Positions 8,848 to 15,085 of a stretch of DNA of 16,527 nucleotides are shown here, one piece after another. The notes beneath the pieces were generated by a model. The model made no database searches. It saw only the letters and a list, made by a program, of their open reading frames with translations, and had not been told where the DNA came from. Numbering within the stretch: position 1 is the first letter of the stretch; each line of letters begins with the position of its first letter. The translations under genes were made by a program, and so were the position numbers. Source of the DNA: Aurantibacter sp034110465 (lineage in GTDB: Bacteria > Bacteroidota > Bacteroidia > Flavobacteriales > Flavobacteriaceae); assembly GCA_034110465.1 (NCBI GenBank), contig JAWUZD010000018.1, positions 1-16,527 on the forward strand. The letters are read 5' to 3'.

Positions 8848-10089
8848 TTATTCTTCTCTTAAGGCTTCTATTGGTTTTATACTTGTTGCTTTAAACGCAG
8901 GGATCAACCCTATTAAACTTCCTAAAACCACTAATATAATTAAGGCTATAAAAACCACTGCAATTGAAACCGAAGCGTTTACTAATACTGCATCTGATCC
9001 TTGCCCAAAAGCGGAATCTATTGCTATTAAAATCCAACCACCGGTAATTATACCCAACAATCCTGCTAATAAAGTTAAAAATACTGCTTCTACAATAATT
9101 TGTCTTTTAATTTCAAAAGGTGTCGCTCCTAAAGCTCTACGAACCCCAATCTCTTTGGTGCGTTCTTTAACAGTAATTAATAAAATGTTACCGATTGCAA
9201 AAACTCCTGCAATTAAAGTTGCAATACCAACAAACCAAGTTAAAAATTGCATCCCTGTTAAAAAGCCAGTAATTTTAGCAAACTCCTTTCCTAAATTAAA
9301 ACTACCAAAAGCACGTTTATCTTCTGGATGTACTTTATTTAGATTCTTTAATAATAGTTTGGCATCTTCCTCTACTTGTTTAATATCAGCTTCAGGTTTA
9401 CCCGTTAGCATCATCCAACCGATCTGCTCGCCTTGATTATAAATTTGTTGAAATGTTGTAAATGGAATATGTAAGTCACTTGTTGGACCCATATTTTGAT
9501 TTCCATTTTTAAACATTCCTATAACTCTAAAATTAATACTGTTAATCTGAATGTATTCTCCAATAACGTTAGCATCCTTTTCGAATAATTGCAAATAAAT
9601 ATCTTCTGATATTACGGCTACTTTTTTGTTATCATCAATATCACTCTGATTTAAAAAACGACCGTGAATTAACTTTTTCTTTTGAACTTTATCTAACAAT
9701 GGATAATCACCGTTTATTGAGAATGTTCCCGATTGAAAATTTCTAACAACTAGGCTTGAATTTTGATTTCTAGGAACCACAAATTCAATACCTTCAACAT
9801 TTTCTTCAATCTTTTTTGCATCAGTTAAAGTTAAATTAACCATTCTACCTTCTTGAAAACCTTTAAAAGGCTTACTTGTAGATTGTCCCCAAACAAAAAC
9901 ACTATTAGTAGCAAAATCTCCAAATAAACGATTAAATGAATTCTCTAAACCCCTTGCAGCTCCTAAAAGTCCAATAAGTAATAAAATTCCCCACCAAACA
10001 CCAATCATTGTTAGTATTGATCTAAGTTTATTTTTAGTTAAACTATCGTAAACTTCTTGCCACGTATCTCTTTCAAATAAAAACATCAT
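8848..10089 (-). CDS. ABC transporter permease, MacB/FtsX family (second of pair)
   Basis: 413 residues with MacB-type topology: one N-terminal transmembrane helix (~25-47, GVWWGILLLIGLLG), a large periplasmic domain (~50-280), then three C-terminal helices. The FtsX-domain motif TVKERTKEIGVRRALGATP lies in the loop after the second helix and is the likely coupling site for the ATPase. The C-terminus is IKPIEALREE. It starts 2 bases after the stop of the other permease; two tandem ATGs (10089, 10086) are both possible. It is related to, but clearly diverged from, the preceding permease, so the two probably form a heterodimer (inference). MacB-family proteins drive periplasm-to-outside export by mechanotransmission. 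Confidence 0.94.
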   Translation of the reverse strand: MMFLFERDTWQEVYDSLTKNKLRSILTMIGVWWGILLLIGLLGAARGLENSFNRLFGDFATNSVFVWGQSTSKPFKGFQEGRMVNLTLTDAKKIEENVEGIEFVVPRNQNSSLVVRNFQSGTFSINGDYPLLDKVQKKKLIHGRFLNQSDIDDNKKVAVISEDIYLQLFEKDANVIGEYIQINSINFRVIGMFKNGNQNMGPTSDLHIPFTTFQQIYNQGEQIGWMMLTGKPEADIKQVEEDAKLLLKNLNKVHPEDKRAFGSFNLGKEFAKITGFLTGMQFLTWFVGIATLIAGVFAIGNILLITVKERTKEIGVRRALGATPFEIKRQIIVEAVFLTLLAGLLGIITGGWILIAIDSAFGQGSDAVLVNASVSIAVVFIALIILVVLGSLIGLIPAFKATSIKPIEALREE

Positions 10090-10091
10090 AA

Positions 10092-11321
10092 TTAATCGTC
10101 TCTTAGTGCTACAATAGGTTTTATTTGTGAAGCTTTTTTAGCAGGTAAATAACCCGCTATTGTTCCGGCAAGTATTAACGTAATAGTTGCAGAAACAACC
10201 AAAGTTGTACTCACACCTGGATTTTTAATAAAATACTCTTCTAACATTGGAGCTGCTAATTCTAAAACACCAACACCAATTAATAATCCTATATAACCAG
10301 CAATTGTAGTTATTATTATAGATTCTATTAATATTAAAGATACTATAGATTTAGGCGATGCTCCTAATGCTTTTCTAACTCCAATTTCTTTAGTACGTTC
10401 TTTTACAATAAAAATCATAATATTACTAATACCAACAACGCCTGCTATTAAAGTTCCAAAACCAATAATAACTATAATAACACCTAAAGCACCTGTCATT
10501 TGATTTACTTGCTGAGATTCGTTTGCTAAATTCCTAACCCTAATAGCTCTTTGATCCATTGGAGAAACACTAAATCTATCTTTCAATTTCTCTGTTAAGG
10601 ATCTTGAAAACCCTAAAGCTTGATCAAAATCTAATTCTGGATTATAAGTAAGGTTTATTTGGTCCACGTAGTCGTTATTCCCATAGATTTGTTGTGCTGT
10701 GGTTAGCGGCATATAAATCATACGCTCTTCATTATCACCTCCATCATCTTCAAAAACACCAACTACTTTATATTGTATACCACTTAAGTTTATATACTTT
10801 CCAATAGGTGTTGTTTTAAGAAATAAATCTTCATCAACTAAACGACCAATAACAACTACTTTTGTTTTGTTTATAATATCTGATTGATTGATATATCTAC
10901 CTGTAACTACATTTGTTTTTTCTAAAAATTGATGATCTGGATTTACAGCTCTTAATTGGTAATTATTTTGCTCATTTTTAAATGAGGCGCTTACATTTTT
11001 ATATATTCTAGATGTAATGTATTGTACTTTATTACCATACTCATCTAAAATAAAGTCTTGATCTTCATTTTTAAGCTGAATACGTCTACCTGCCTGCAAA
11101 CCTTTATGAGCCTTAGTTGTAAATCCGGTTCTTACAAAAATAGAGTTAGTTGCATCGTCTACAAATGCTTCAGCAAAGGTATTTTTTAGTCCATTTGCTA
11201 ACCCAAAGAGTATTACAAATAAAAGTATAGCAAATGCTACCGTAAAACCAGACAATAAACTTCTAGTTCTATTTTTATTTATACTCTGAAATATTTCACG
11301 CCAAAGGTCTATATCAAACAT
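10092..11321 (-). CDS. ABC transporter permease, MacB/FtsX family (first of pair)
   Basis: 409 residues: N-terminal transmembrane helix ~22-45, MacB-like periplasmic core ~50-270, three C-terminal helices, and the FtsX motif VKERTKEIGVRKALGASP followed by IESIIITTIAGYIG. It ends in IKPIVALRDD, parallel to the partner's IKPIEALREE. The start ATG at 11321 overlaps the end of the ATPase gene by 8 bases, indicating translational coupling. Unlike E. coli MacB, the nucleotide-binding domain is a separate polypeptide. Substrate cannot be deduced; peptides, lipoproteins, macrolides and siderophores are all known for relatives. Confidence 0.94.
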   Translation of the reverse strand: MFDIDLWREIFQSINKNRTRSLLSGFTVAFAILLFVILFGLANGLKNTFAEAFVDDATNSIFVRTGFTTKAHKGLQAGRRIQLKNEDQDFILDEYGNKVQYITSRIYKNVSASFKNEQNNYQLRAVNPDHQFLEKTNVVTGRYINQSDIINKTKVVVIGRLVDEDLFLKTTPIGKYINLSGIQYKVVGVFEDDGGDNEERMIYMPLTTAQQIYGNNDYVDQINLTYNPELDFDQALGFSRSLTEKLKDRFSVSPMDQRAIRVRNLANESQQVNQMTGALGVIIVIIGFGTLIAGVVGISNIMIFIVKERTKEIGVRKALGASPKSIVSLILIESIIITTIAGYIGLLIGVGVLELAAPMLEEYFIKNPGVSTTLVVSATITLILAGTIAGYLPAKKASQIKPIVALRDD

Positions 11322-12015
11322 ATTGAGAAGCTCTAACTTGGTTTACAAATTTATCTTCCATAATAACACCATCTTTTAGTCTTACAATACGCTTACACAT
11401 ATCTGCAATATCTTCTTCGTGAGTTACGATAAGAATTGTTTTCCCTTCATCGTTTAATTGCTGGAGAAACTCCATAATTTCATGCGATGTTTTAGTATCT
11501 AATGCACCAGTAGGCTCATCTGCTAACAACAATTTAGGGTTTGCTGCTAATGCTCTAGCAATTGCAACACGTTGTTTTTGTCCACCAGATAATTCATTTG
11601 GCAAATGCTTAGCCCAATCTGTTAGACCCACTTTTCCTAGATGAAACATGGCCTTTTCAAGTCGTTCCTTTCTCTTTAACCCTTGATAATATAAAGGAAG
11701 TGCAACATTTTCTAATGCATTCTTATAATTGATTAAATTAAAAGATTGAAAAATAAATCCTAGAAATTTATTTCTATAAATAGCAGCTTTCTTCTCGTTA
11801 AGATCAACAATTGGTACGTTATCTAAAACATACTCACCTTCGTCTAACTCATCTAACATGCCAATAATGTTTAACAACGTAGATTTTCCTGATCCAGAAG
11901 ACCCCATAATTGCAACCATTTCTCCACTTTTAACAGAAAGATCGATTCCTTTTAATACATGAAGACTAGAATCTCCAATAGGATAAGATTTATGAAGCTT
12001 ACTTATTTTTAGCAT
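11314..12015 (-). CDS. ABC transporter ATP-binding protein, MacB/LolD type
   Basis: The 233-residue ATPase is the first gene of the efflux operon and should power the two downstream permeases. Visible motifs are Walker A GSSGSGKST (38-46), Q-loop Gln90 in FIFQSFNLI, signature LSGGQ (142-146), Walker B LLLADE (162-167), D-loop ALD and H-loop His199 in IVTHEED. Length and the LNxYKNALENVALPL stretch match the MacB/LolD subgroup. The ATG at 12015 directly abuts an inverted repeat. LolD itself is less likely, because the neighbours are MacB-like permeases with an adaptor and outer-membrane channel rather than LolC/LolE alone. Confidence 0.94.
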   Translation of the reverse strand: MLKISKLHKSYPIGDSSLHVLKGIDLSVKSGEMVAIMGSSGSGKSTLLNIIGMLDELDEGEYVLDNVPIVDLNEKKAAIYRNKFLGFIFQSFNLINYKNALENVALPLYYQGLKRKERLEKAMFHLGKVGLTDWAKHLPNELSGGQKQRVAIARALAANPKLLLADEPTGALDTKTSHEIMEFLQQLNDEGKTILIVTHEEDIADMCKRIVRLKDGVIMEDKFVNQVRASQYV

Positions 12016-12059
12016 AATTGGTGGTTTTTAGCATTGATTTTTTACTATCAATACCAATT
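12016..12059 (-). promoter_or_regulatory. Interrupted inverted repeat abutting the start codon of the ABC ATPase gene
   Basis: On the plus strand AATTGGT (12016-12022) pairs with ACCAATT (12053-12059), and inside it ATTGAT (12033-12038) pairs with ATCAAT (12047-12052). The two right-hand arms are contiguous while the left-hand arms are separated by 10 bases. In the transcript this would be a two-helix hairpin with a one-sided bulge, ending at the base before the AUG. As DNA it could equally be an operator. No protein or ligand can be named. Confidence 0.45.
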
Positions 12060-12060
12060 A

Positions 12061-12089
12061 GACTACAAAGGACTAAATTTGTTACAGTC
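12061..12089 (-). promoter_or_regulatory. Second inverted repeat in the leader of the efflux operon
   Basis: GACTACAAA (12061-12069) pairs with TTTGT (12078-12082) and AGTC (12086-12089), leaving a 3-base bulge (TAC) and an 8-base loop. It is one base from the neighbouring inverted repeat at 12016-12059. On the minus strand no T-run follows, so it is not a terminator for the upstream 72-residue protein gene. Function unknown: leader structure, or operator overlapping a promoter. No clean TAnnTTTG box is visible here; minus-strand TAGTCCTTTG (12075-12066) is an off-spacing candidate. Confidence 0.35.
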
Positions 12090-12115
12090 TTTTTACCAAA
12101 AATTTGTTAAAAATT

Positions 12116-12334
12116 TTAATTAGGTTTCTTGTTATACTTTCTGTATATAAAATAAGCAAAGCCAAAAAACAATAAATAAGGCATAGCCATTAAATAAACA
12201 ATACCATCGTTTATACCTTTTGCTGTAGATTGTCCTTCTTCACTTTCTAAAACGGCTCTACACATTGCGCATTGTGCGCTTGACTTTACAGTGAAGACAA
12301 AAGTGATAAGTAAAAAAAGGATTCTATTTTTCAT
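12116..12334 (-). CDS. Small conserved-type membrane protein with periplasmic CxxC
   Basis: 72 residues. Residues 1-20 look like a signal peptide or first helix (ending VKSSA). QCAMCRAVLES follows, with Cys22 and Cys25 forming a CxxC, then one transmembrane helix (~44-64, GIVYLMAMPYLLFFGFAYF) and a basic tail RKYNKKPN. The likely topology puts the CxxC just outside the inner membrane (inference). I recall similar short proteins beside cytochrome oxidase assembly genes in Flavobacteriia but know no assigned function. Position after the SCO and DUF420 genes suggests a redox or metal-handling role in oxidase biogenesis. The ATG at 12334 is the obvious start, 7 bases downstream of a short palindrome (12341-12354). 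Confidence 0.82.
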   Translation of the reverse strand: MKNRILFLLITFVFTVKSSAQCAMCRAVLESEEGQSTAKGINDGIVYLMAMPYLLFFGFAYFIYRKYNKKPN

Positions 12335-12361
12335 AAGAGATTAAGTTCTTAATTTTAGATT

Positions 12362-12405
12362 GTTCTCGATAACGTTTTTTGTACCTGAAAATCACTCGAA
12401 CTGAC
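12362..12405 (-). repeat. Intergenic element with TTCGAG / TCGAGAAC ends (copy 1)
   Basis: In the 82-base spacer between the DUF420 and 72-residue genes, the minus strand reads GTCAGTTCGAGTG, about 20 unrelated bases, then GTTATCGAGAAC. The outer GTTC/GAAC can pair. The same end motifs in the same order bound a longer element at 13000-13064, suggesting two members of one family of imperfect intergenic palindromes. The spacer also holds a perfect 14-bp palindrome ATTAAGTTCTTAAT at 12341-12354, near the downstream start codon. No promoter box was recognised. Confidence 0.4.
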
Positions 12406-12416
12406 GCTTTTATAAT

Positions 12417-12959
12417 TTAATGAATGTAGTAAGGCGAAATCATTACATAAACTACAACACCAGTTACAGCAACATACAACCATAATGGAAATGTAATTTT
12501 TGCTATTTTTTTATGACGTTCTATATTATTTGTAATTCCTCTTACAAAAGTGATTAATACAAATGGAATGACTACAATTGATAGAATAATATGAGTTATT
12601 AAAATAAACAAATAGATATATCTTATTGCGCCTTCACCACCAAATTTAGTAGAATCGCTAGTCATATGATACGCTATATACATAAGCAAAAATGAAATGG
12701 ATAATGCTATTGCTACTTTTACTAAGCGCTCATGTAAAATTCTATTTCCTTTTTTAATTGCTATAACAGCTAAAATTAAAACTACTGCCGTAAAACCATT
12801 TACCGTTGCGTAAATTGGAGGTAAAAAAGTTAAAGGCTTTACATTAAAACCCAAATCTTTTAGATTTACACCAAACAATAAGGCTACTGCTAAAGGAATA
12901 ATAACTGAAAGTGCTATTATCCATTTATTATATTTTTGTTCGTCTTTAATATTTTCCAT
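12417..12959 (-). CDS. DUF420 family membrane protein (YozB/CtaM-like)
   Basis: The 180-residue inner-membrane protein has about five hydrophobic helices (near 12-30, 45-68, 80-98, 112-138, 153-175). It has the DUF420 features LPPIYATVNGFTAVVLI, an ILHERLVK turn (His76), LMYIAYH (His98), a helix with THI (His123) and RHKKIAKITFPLWLYVAVTG (His149). In Staphylococcus the homologue CtaM is needed for maturation of aa3-type oxidase. A similar role here fits the neighbouring SCO and cox genes. The conserved histidines could bind heme or copper, but the reaction is not established. It is separated from the SCO gene by 149 bases containing a candidate promoter and a palindromic element, so it may be transcribed independently. 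Confidence 0.9.
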   Translation of the reverse strand: MENIKDEQKYNKWIIALSVIIPLAVALLFGVNLKDLGFNVKPLTFLPPIYATVNGFTAVVLILAVIAIKKGNRILHERLVKVAIALSISFLLMYIAYHMTSDSTKFGGEGAIRYIYLFILITHIILSIVVIPFVLITFVRGITNNIERHKKIAKITFPLWLYVAVTGVVVYVMISPYYIH

Positions 12960-12999
12960 TTAATATGTTTTTTACTACTATTCAGGGCTGTATTCAATA

Positions 13000-13064
13000 G
13001 TTCTCGTTAAGCTGCGCTTAGCTACTTTCAGTAAAAATATATTTTAACTTCTGTAATGCTCGAA
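13000..13064 (-). repeat. Intergenic palindromic element with TTCGAG / CGAGAAC ends (copy 2)
   Basis: On the minus strand the element begins ATTCGAGCATTACAG and ends CTTAACGAGAAC. Inside are a near-palindrome centred on AAAATATATTTT and the hairpin TAAGC-TGC-GCTTA (13008-13020). Its ends resemble those of the shorter element at 12362-12405 (TTCGAG...CAG at one end, TTA(T/A)CGAGAAC at the other). It would lie in the 5' leader of the DUF420 transcript if the candidate promoter at 13069-13076 is used. Also nearby is a repeated TATTCA (12979-12996). Confidence 0.4.
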
Positions 13065-13068
13065 TAGA

Positions 13069-13076
13069 CAAATTTA
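13069..13076 (-). promoter_or_regulatory. Candidate -7 box for the DUF420 gene
   Basis: The minus strand reads TAAATTTG, matching TAnnTTTG. A TTG lies 23 bases upstream of it, slightly farther than the usual spacing for a Bacteroidota -33 element. Use of this promoter would give a leader of about 100 nucleotides carrying the palindromic element at 13000-13064. Confidence 0.33.
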
Positions 13077-13108
13077 AATTAACACAAAACTGTATTAGAC
13101 AATAAATA

Positions 13109-13855
13109 CTATTCCTTTAAAAGCGCTTTTATATCTTCAATAAGCATTGTTATTTCTTGCTCATTTCCGTCTTCGTCTATTTTTTCTTGTTCTGATATTA
13201 TACCTTTGTAAAATATTTTAGGATTACCAAAATCGTCTTTCCTAGACCTTAAATAACCGTTTTTATCGACTAAAGCAAAATCTCCTGAATGTTCAAAATT
13301 ATCTGTATCAACAAAAATATTAAACCCTACATTAGATAATTCGTAAACTTCAGATTTAGGTTTCCCTGTTAACATGTGCCAATTAGGGTTTTCAATCCCA
13401 TAACTATCTGCATAGGCTTTTAAAACTTCTGATGTGTCTGTTTCCGGCATTATAGAAAAAGAAGCAACTCCAAAATCTTTAAACTCATTTAAACCTTTTA
13501 ATTCATTTTGAATAGAAACTAAATTACGATTCATTCTTGGACAAATTGTAGGACACGTAGTAAAGAAAAACTCCACCACATAAACTTTACCTAGATAATC
13601 TGTATTAGTTATAATTTTTCCATTTTGATCAGTAAAACTAAATTCTGGAACTTTTTTACGTTTATCGTTAATTACTAAATAATCTAAATTCGAAGCTATT
13701 TTAGTGAATGTTTCATTAGACACATCTAAACTTCTAGAGCCATCTCTAGTAACATCTTTATTTTTTATACGATCTACAATTTTAGGAACAAAAATAATTC
13801 CAAAAAGCAAAATAATAAATGCAATACCGATGTAAGAATAGTTTGATTTTTTCAT
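13109..13855 (-). CDS. SCO1/SenC/PrrC family copper chaperone
   Basis: A 248-residue membrane-anchored thioredoxin-fold protein that delivers copper to, or reduces, the CuA site of cytochrome c oxidase. A single anchor helix spans ~8-25. The fold starts at VPEFSFTDQNGK (69-80). The metal-binding CPTIC has Cys101 and Cys105 after VYVVEFFFTT, and the third ligand is His189 in FEHSGDFALVDKNG. All expected copper ligands are present and length is normal. It lies 3 bases downstream of the stop of the Cys-less SCO-like gene, so the two are cotranscribed. The C-terminal ~40 residues are acidic and variable. Confidence 0.95.
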   Translation of the reverse strand: MKKSNYSYIGIAFIILLFGIIFVPKIVDRIKNKDVTRDGSRSLDVSNETFTKIASNLDYLVINDKRKKVPEFSFTDQNGKIITNTDYLGKVYVVEFFFTTCPTICPRMNRNLVSIQNELKGLNEFKDFGVASFSIMPETDTSEVLKAYADSYGIENPNWHMLTGKPKSEVYELSNVGFNIFVDTDNFEHSGDFALVDKNGYLRSRKDDFGNPKIFYKGIISEQEKIDEDGNEQEITMLIEDIKALLKE

Positions 13856-13858
13856 AAC

Positions 13859-14569
13859 CTAATTTGCTTTTAAATCGTCTGCTCTTCGTGATGTTGAATT
13901 AAATTCGCCTTTACGTTTTTGTCTGTATTCTGTAAAAAGAATTCTAACATCTTCGCTCATTTTGTTTTTAAGCACTGAAACTTCAGACATATTGTAAGAT
14001 GTTAGTGGATAAAATTGAGATTCTTTTTTTATTTCCAATTTAGATCTATCATCTAATCTACCACGTTGGTTCAGTTCCTTGTCTATAACATAAACCTCAC
14101 TAACAAATCCTTCAAAATTTAAATATTTAGACGTTCTTAGTGTACTAAATAATCTATTAATATCATCTTGACTTGCATAAACAAACTTCCAATATTCTAA
14201 AGGTTTATATTTAGTTAATTCTTGACGCAAACGTTCTGCTTCTTCTTTAGCTTCAAGAGGCACTAAAGTTACTATTTGAAACTTTTTAAAACCCGTAAAT
14301 TTATCGTAAACCAATTCTTTAAGGTTAGAAGCTTCTGTAAAATAATTTTCAGGATTATTTCCTATAAAGTTTAAAACAGTAATATTGTCCTTTAATTGAA
14401 CTGAAGTGTCTTTATTAGATGGTAAATTTGTAACATCTAAAACATTAGCCTTTACAATCTCTAAAGGTGTGTAGTTATGTTTTGCTGGGTATAAAAACAA
14501 CAAAAAAGTGACAGGAAGAAAGAATAAAATTCCTAAAACAAGATTACGTTTAATAGCTTTTCTCTGCAT
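13859..14569 (-). CDS. Cysteine-less SCO/thioredoxin-like membrane-anchored protein
   Basis: 236 residues from ATG 14569 (MQRKAIKRN). This start was preferred over 14605, whose extension (MVLLNHLFYFC) would be encoded by the terminator hairpin. One anchor helix spans ~9-28. The rest follows the order of the SCO next door: a strand ITVLNFIGNNPENYFTEASNL (62-82) aligns with the SCO strand holding CPTIC. FQIVTLVPLEAKEEAERLRQE parallels FGVASFSIMPETDTSEVLKAY, YWKFVYASQDDINRL parallels NWHMLTGKPKSEVYEL, and SEVYVIDKELNQRGRLDD parallels HSGDFALVDKNGYLRSRKD. The product has no cysteine at all, and Ser replaces the ligand His, so it cannot bind copper in the SCO manner. I infer a degenerate SCO paralogue with a structural or regulatory role; remote thioredoxin-fold similarity is the cautious reading. 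Confidence 0.83.
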   Translation of the reverse strand: MQRKAIKRNLVLGILFFLPVTFLLFLYPAKHNYTPLEIVKANVLDVTNLPSNKDTSVQLKDNITVLNFIGNNPENYFTEASNLKELVYDKFTGFKKFQIVTLVPLEAKEEAERLRQELTKYKPLEYWKFVYASQDDINRLFSTLRTSKYLNFEGFVSEVYVIDKELNQRGRLDDRSKLEIKKESQFYPLTSYNMSEVSVLKNKMSEDVRILFTEYRQKRKGEFNSTSRRADDLKAN

Positions 14570-14581
14570 AGTACAAAAATA

Positions 14582-14611
14582 AAAAAGATGGTTTAATAAA
14601 ACCACCTTTTT
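14582..14611 (-). terminator. Intrinsic terminator hairpin between the subunit IV gene and the SCO-like gene
   Basis: AAAAAGATGGTTT (14582-14594) and AAACCACCTTTTT (14599-14611) form a 13-bp stem with one G-U pair in the minus-strand transcript and a 4-base loop. Reading the minus strand, a T-rich stretch follows. It sits 41 bases past the stop of the subunit IV gene and 13 bases before the next ATG, so it should end or attenuate the structural cox transcript. The inverted A/T arms could also work in the other orientation. Confidence 0.8.
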
Positions 14612-14620
14612 AACTCAAAT

Positions 14621-14638
14621 TTTACACCTATGTGTAAA
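14621..14638. promoter_or_regulatory. 18-bp palindrome TTTACAC-N4-GTGTAAA, operator-like
   Basis: A perfect 7-bp inverted repeat around CTAT lies just downstream of the subunit IV stop codon and upstream of the terminator hairpin. Spacing and symmetry resemble a dimeric regulator's site, but it matches no operator that I can name. It could also be a first stem of a 3'-end structure. Confidence 0.3.
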
Positions 14639-14651
14639 GTATATTTTTTAA

Positions 14652-15032
14652 TTAGAAATCTCTAGTAATAAACCCGTCTTGATACACATCAAAAACATAT
14701 CCACCTTCTTGTAATAAAATAAAAATTAAGTAACAAATTAAGAAAATCCCCGTCCAAACAACAGCTCTTCTTAACCCAACAGTTTCATCACGCATGTGCA
14801 TAAAATCCCAAGTAATGTAATAAGCTTTTACTAGTGTTAAGATAATAAATATCCAATTCAAACCTTTCATCCCTAAAACTTGAGCTTCTAAAGATTCTGG
14901 CTTATAAATACCTAATATTACTTCTACAAATGTTATTAAAGATAAAAAAATTAAAACACCCCAAATTTTTTGAGTGTTAGATTTGAATTTTAATAATCCT
15001 CTAAATATTTCTAATTTATGTTCGTGTGCCAT
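14652..15032 (-). CDS. Cytochrome c oxidase subunit IV family protein
   Basis: 126 residues with three transmembrane helices (~23-41, 57-76, 89-107) and a hydrophilic His-containing N-terminus (MAHEHK). This is the layout of the bacterial COX4/CtaF-like small subunit. Typical features are VEVILGIYKP after the first helix, ILTLVKAYYITWDFMHMRDE and the helix-3 stretch LICYLIFILLQEGGY. The subunit is non-catalytic and packs against or stabilises the oxidase core. It follows subunit III in the usual flavobacterial order, with a 53-base spacer holding a hairpin. Confidence 0.92.
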   Translation of the reverse strand: MAHEHKLEIFRGLLKFKSNTQKIWGVLIFLSLITFVEVILGIYKPESLEAQVLGMKGLNWIFIILTLVKAYYITWDFMHMRDETVGLRRAVVWTGIFLICYLIFILLQEGGYVFDVYQDGFITRDF

Positions 15033-15047
15033 TTTATATGCTTTTAG

Positions 15048-15067
15048 ATTCCGACATTAATCGGAAT
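15048..15067. repeat. Intergenic inverted repeat ATTCCGA-N6-TCGGAAT
   Basis: A perfect 7-bp stem with a 6-base loop (CATTAA) lies between the subunit III and subunit IV genes. Neither strand has a T-run directly after it, so it is more likely an mRNA processing or stability hairpin, or a small dispersed repeat, than a terminator. Confidence 0.5.
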
Positions 15068-15085
15068 GAAAATAATGTTTTTTAA

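Noticed and set aside
8786..9436. 216-codon plus-strand open frame antisense to the second permease and the adaptor start
   Set aside because: It lies opposite well-supported FtsX and adaptor coding sequence, has low-complexity Ile/Pro/Ala/Lys-rich composition and resembles no protein; it is a by-product of AT-rich codon use on the other strand.
12100..12117. AAAATTT/AAATTTT inverted repeat after the 72-residue protein gene as a terminator
   Set aside because: It consists only of A and T in an AT-rich spacer, with a weak stem; chance occurrence is likely.
13859..14569. SCO-like gene as a pseudogene
   Set aside because: The frame is uninterrupted, length matches SCO, and it is tightly packed with the next gene; loss of cysteines is by substitution, not frameshift.
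14570..14605. Longer start (ATG 14605) for the SCO-like gene
   Set aside because: The extra 12 codons fall in the terminator stem and T-rich tail; the ATG at 14569 gives a standard basic N-terminus followed by an anchor helix.
15048..15067. Hairpin as an intrinsic terminator
   Set aside because: No T-run follows on either strand and it lies inside a cox operon whose downstream gene needs transcription.
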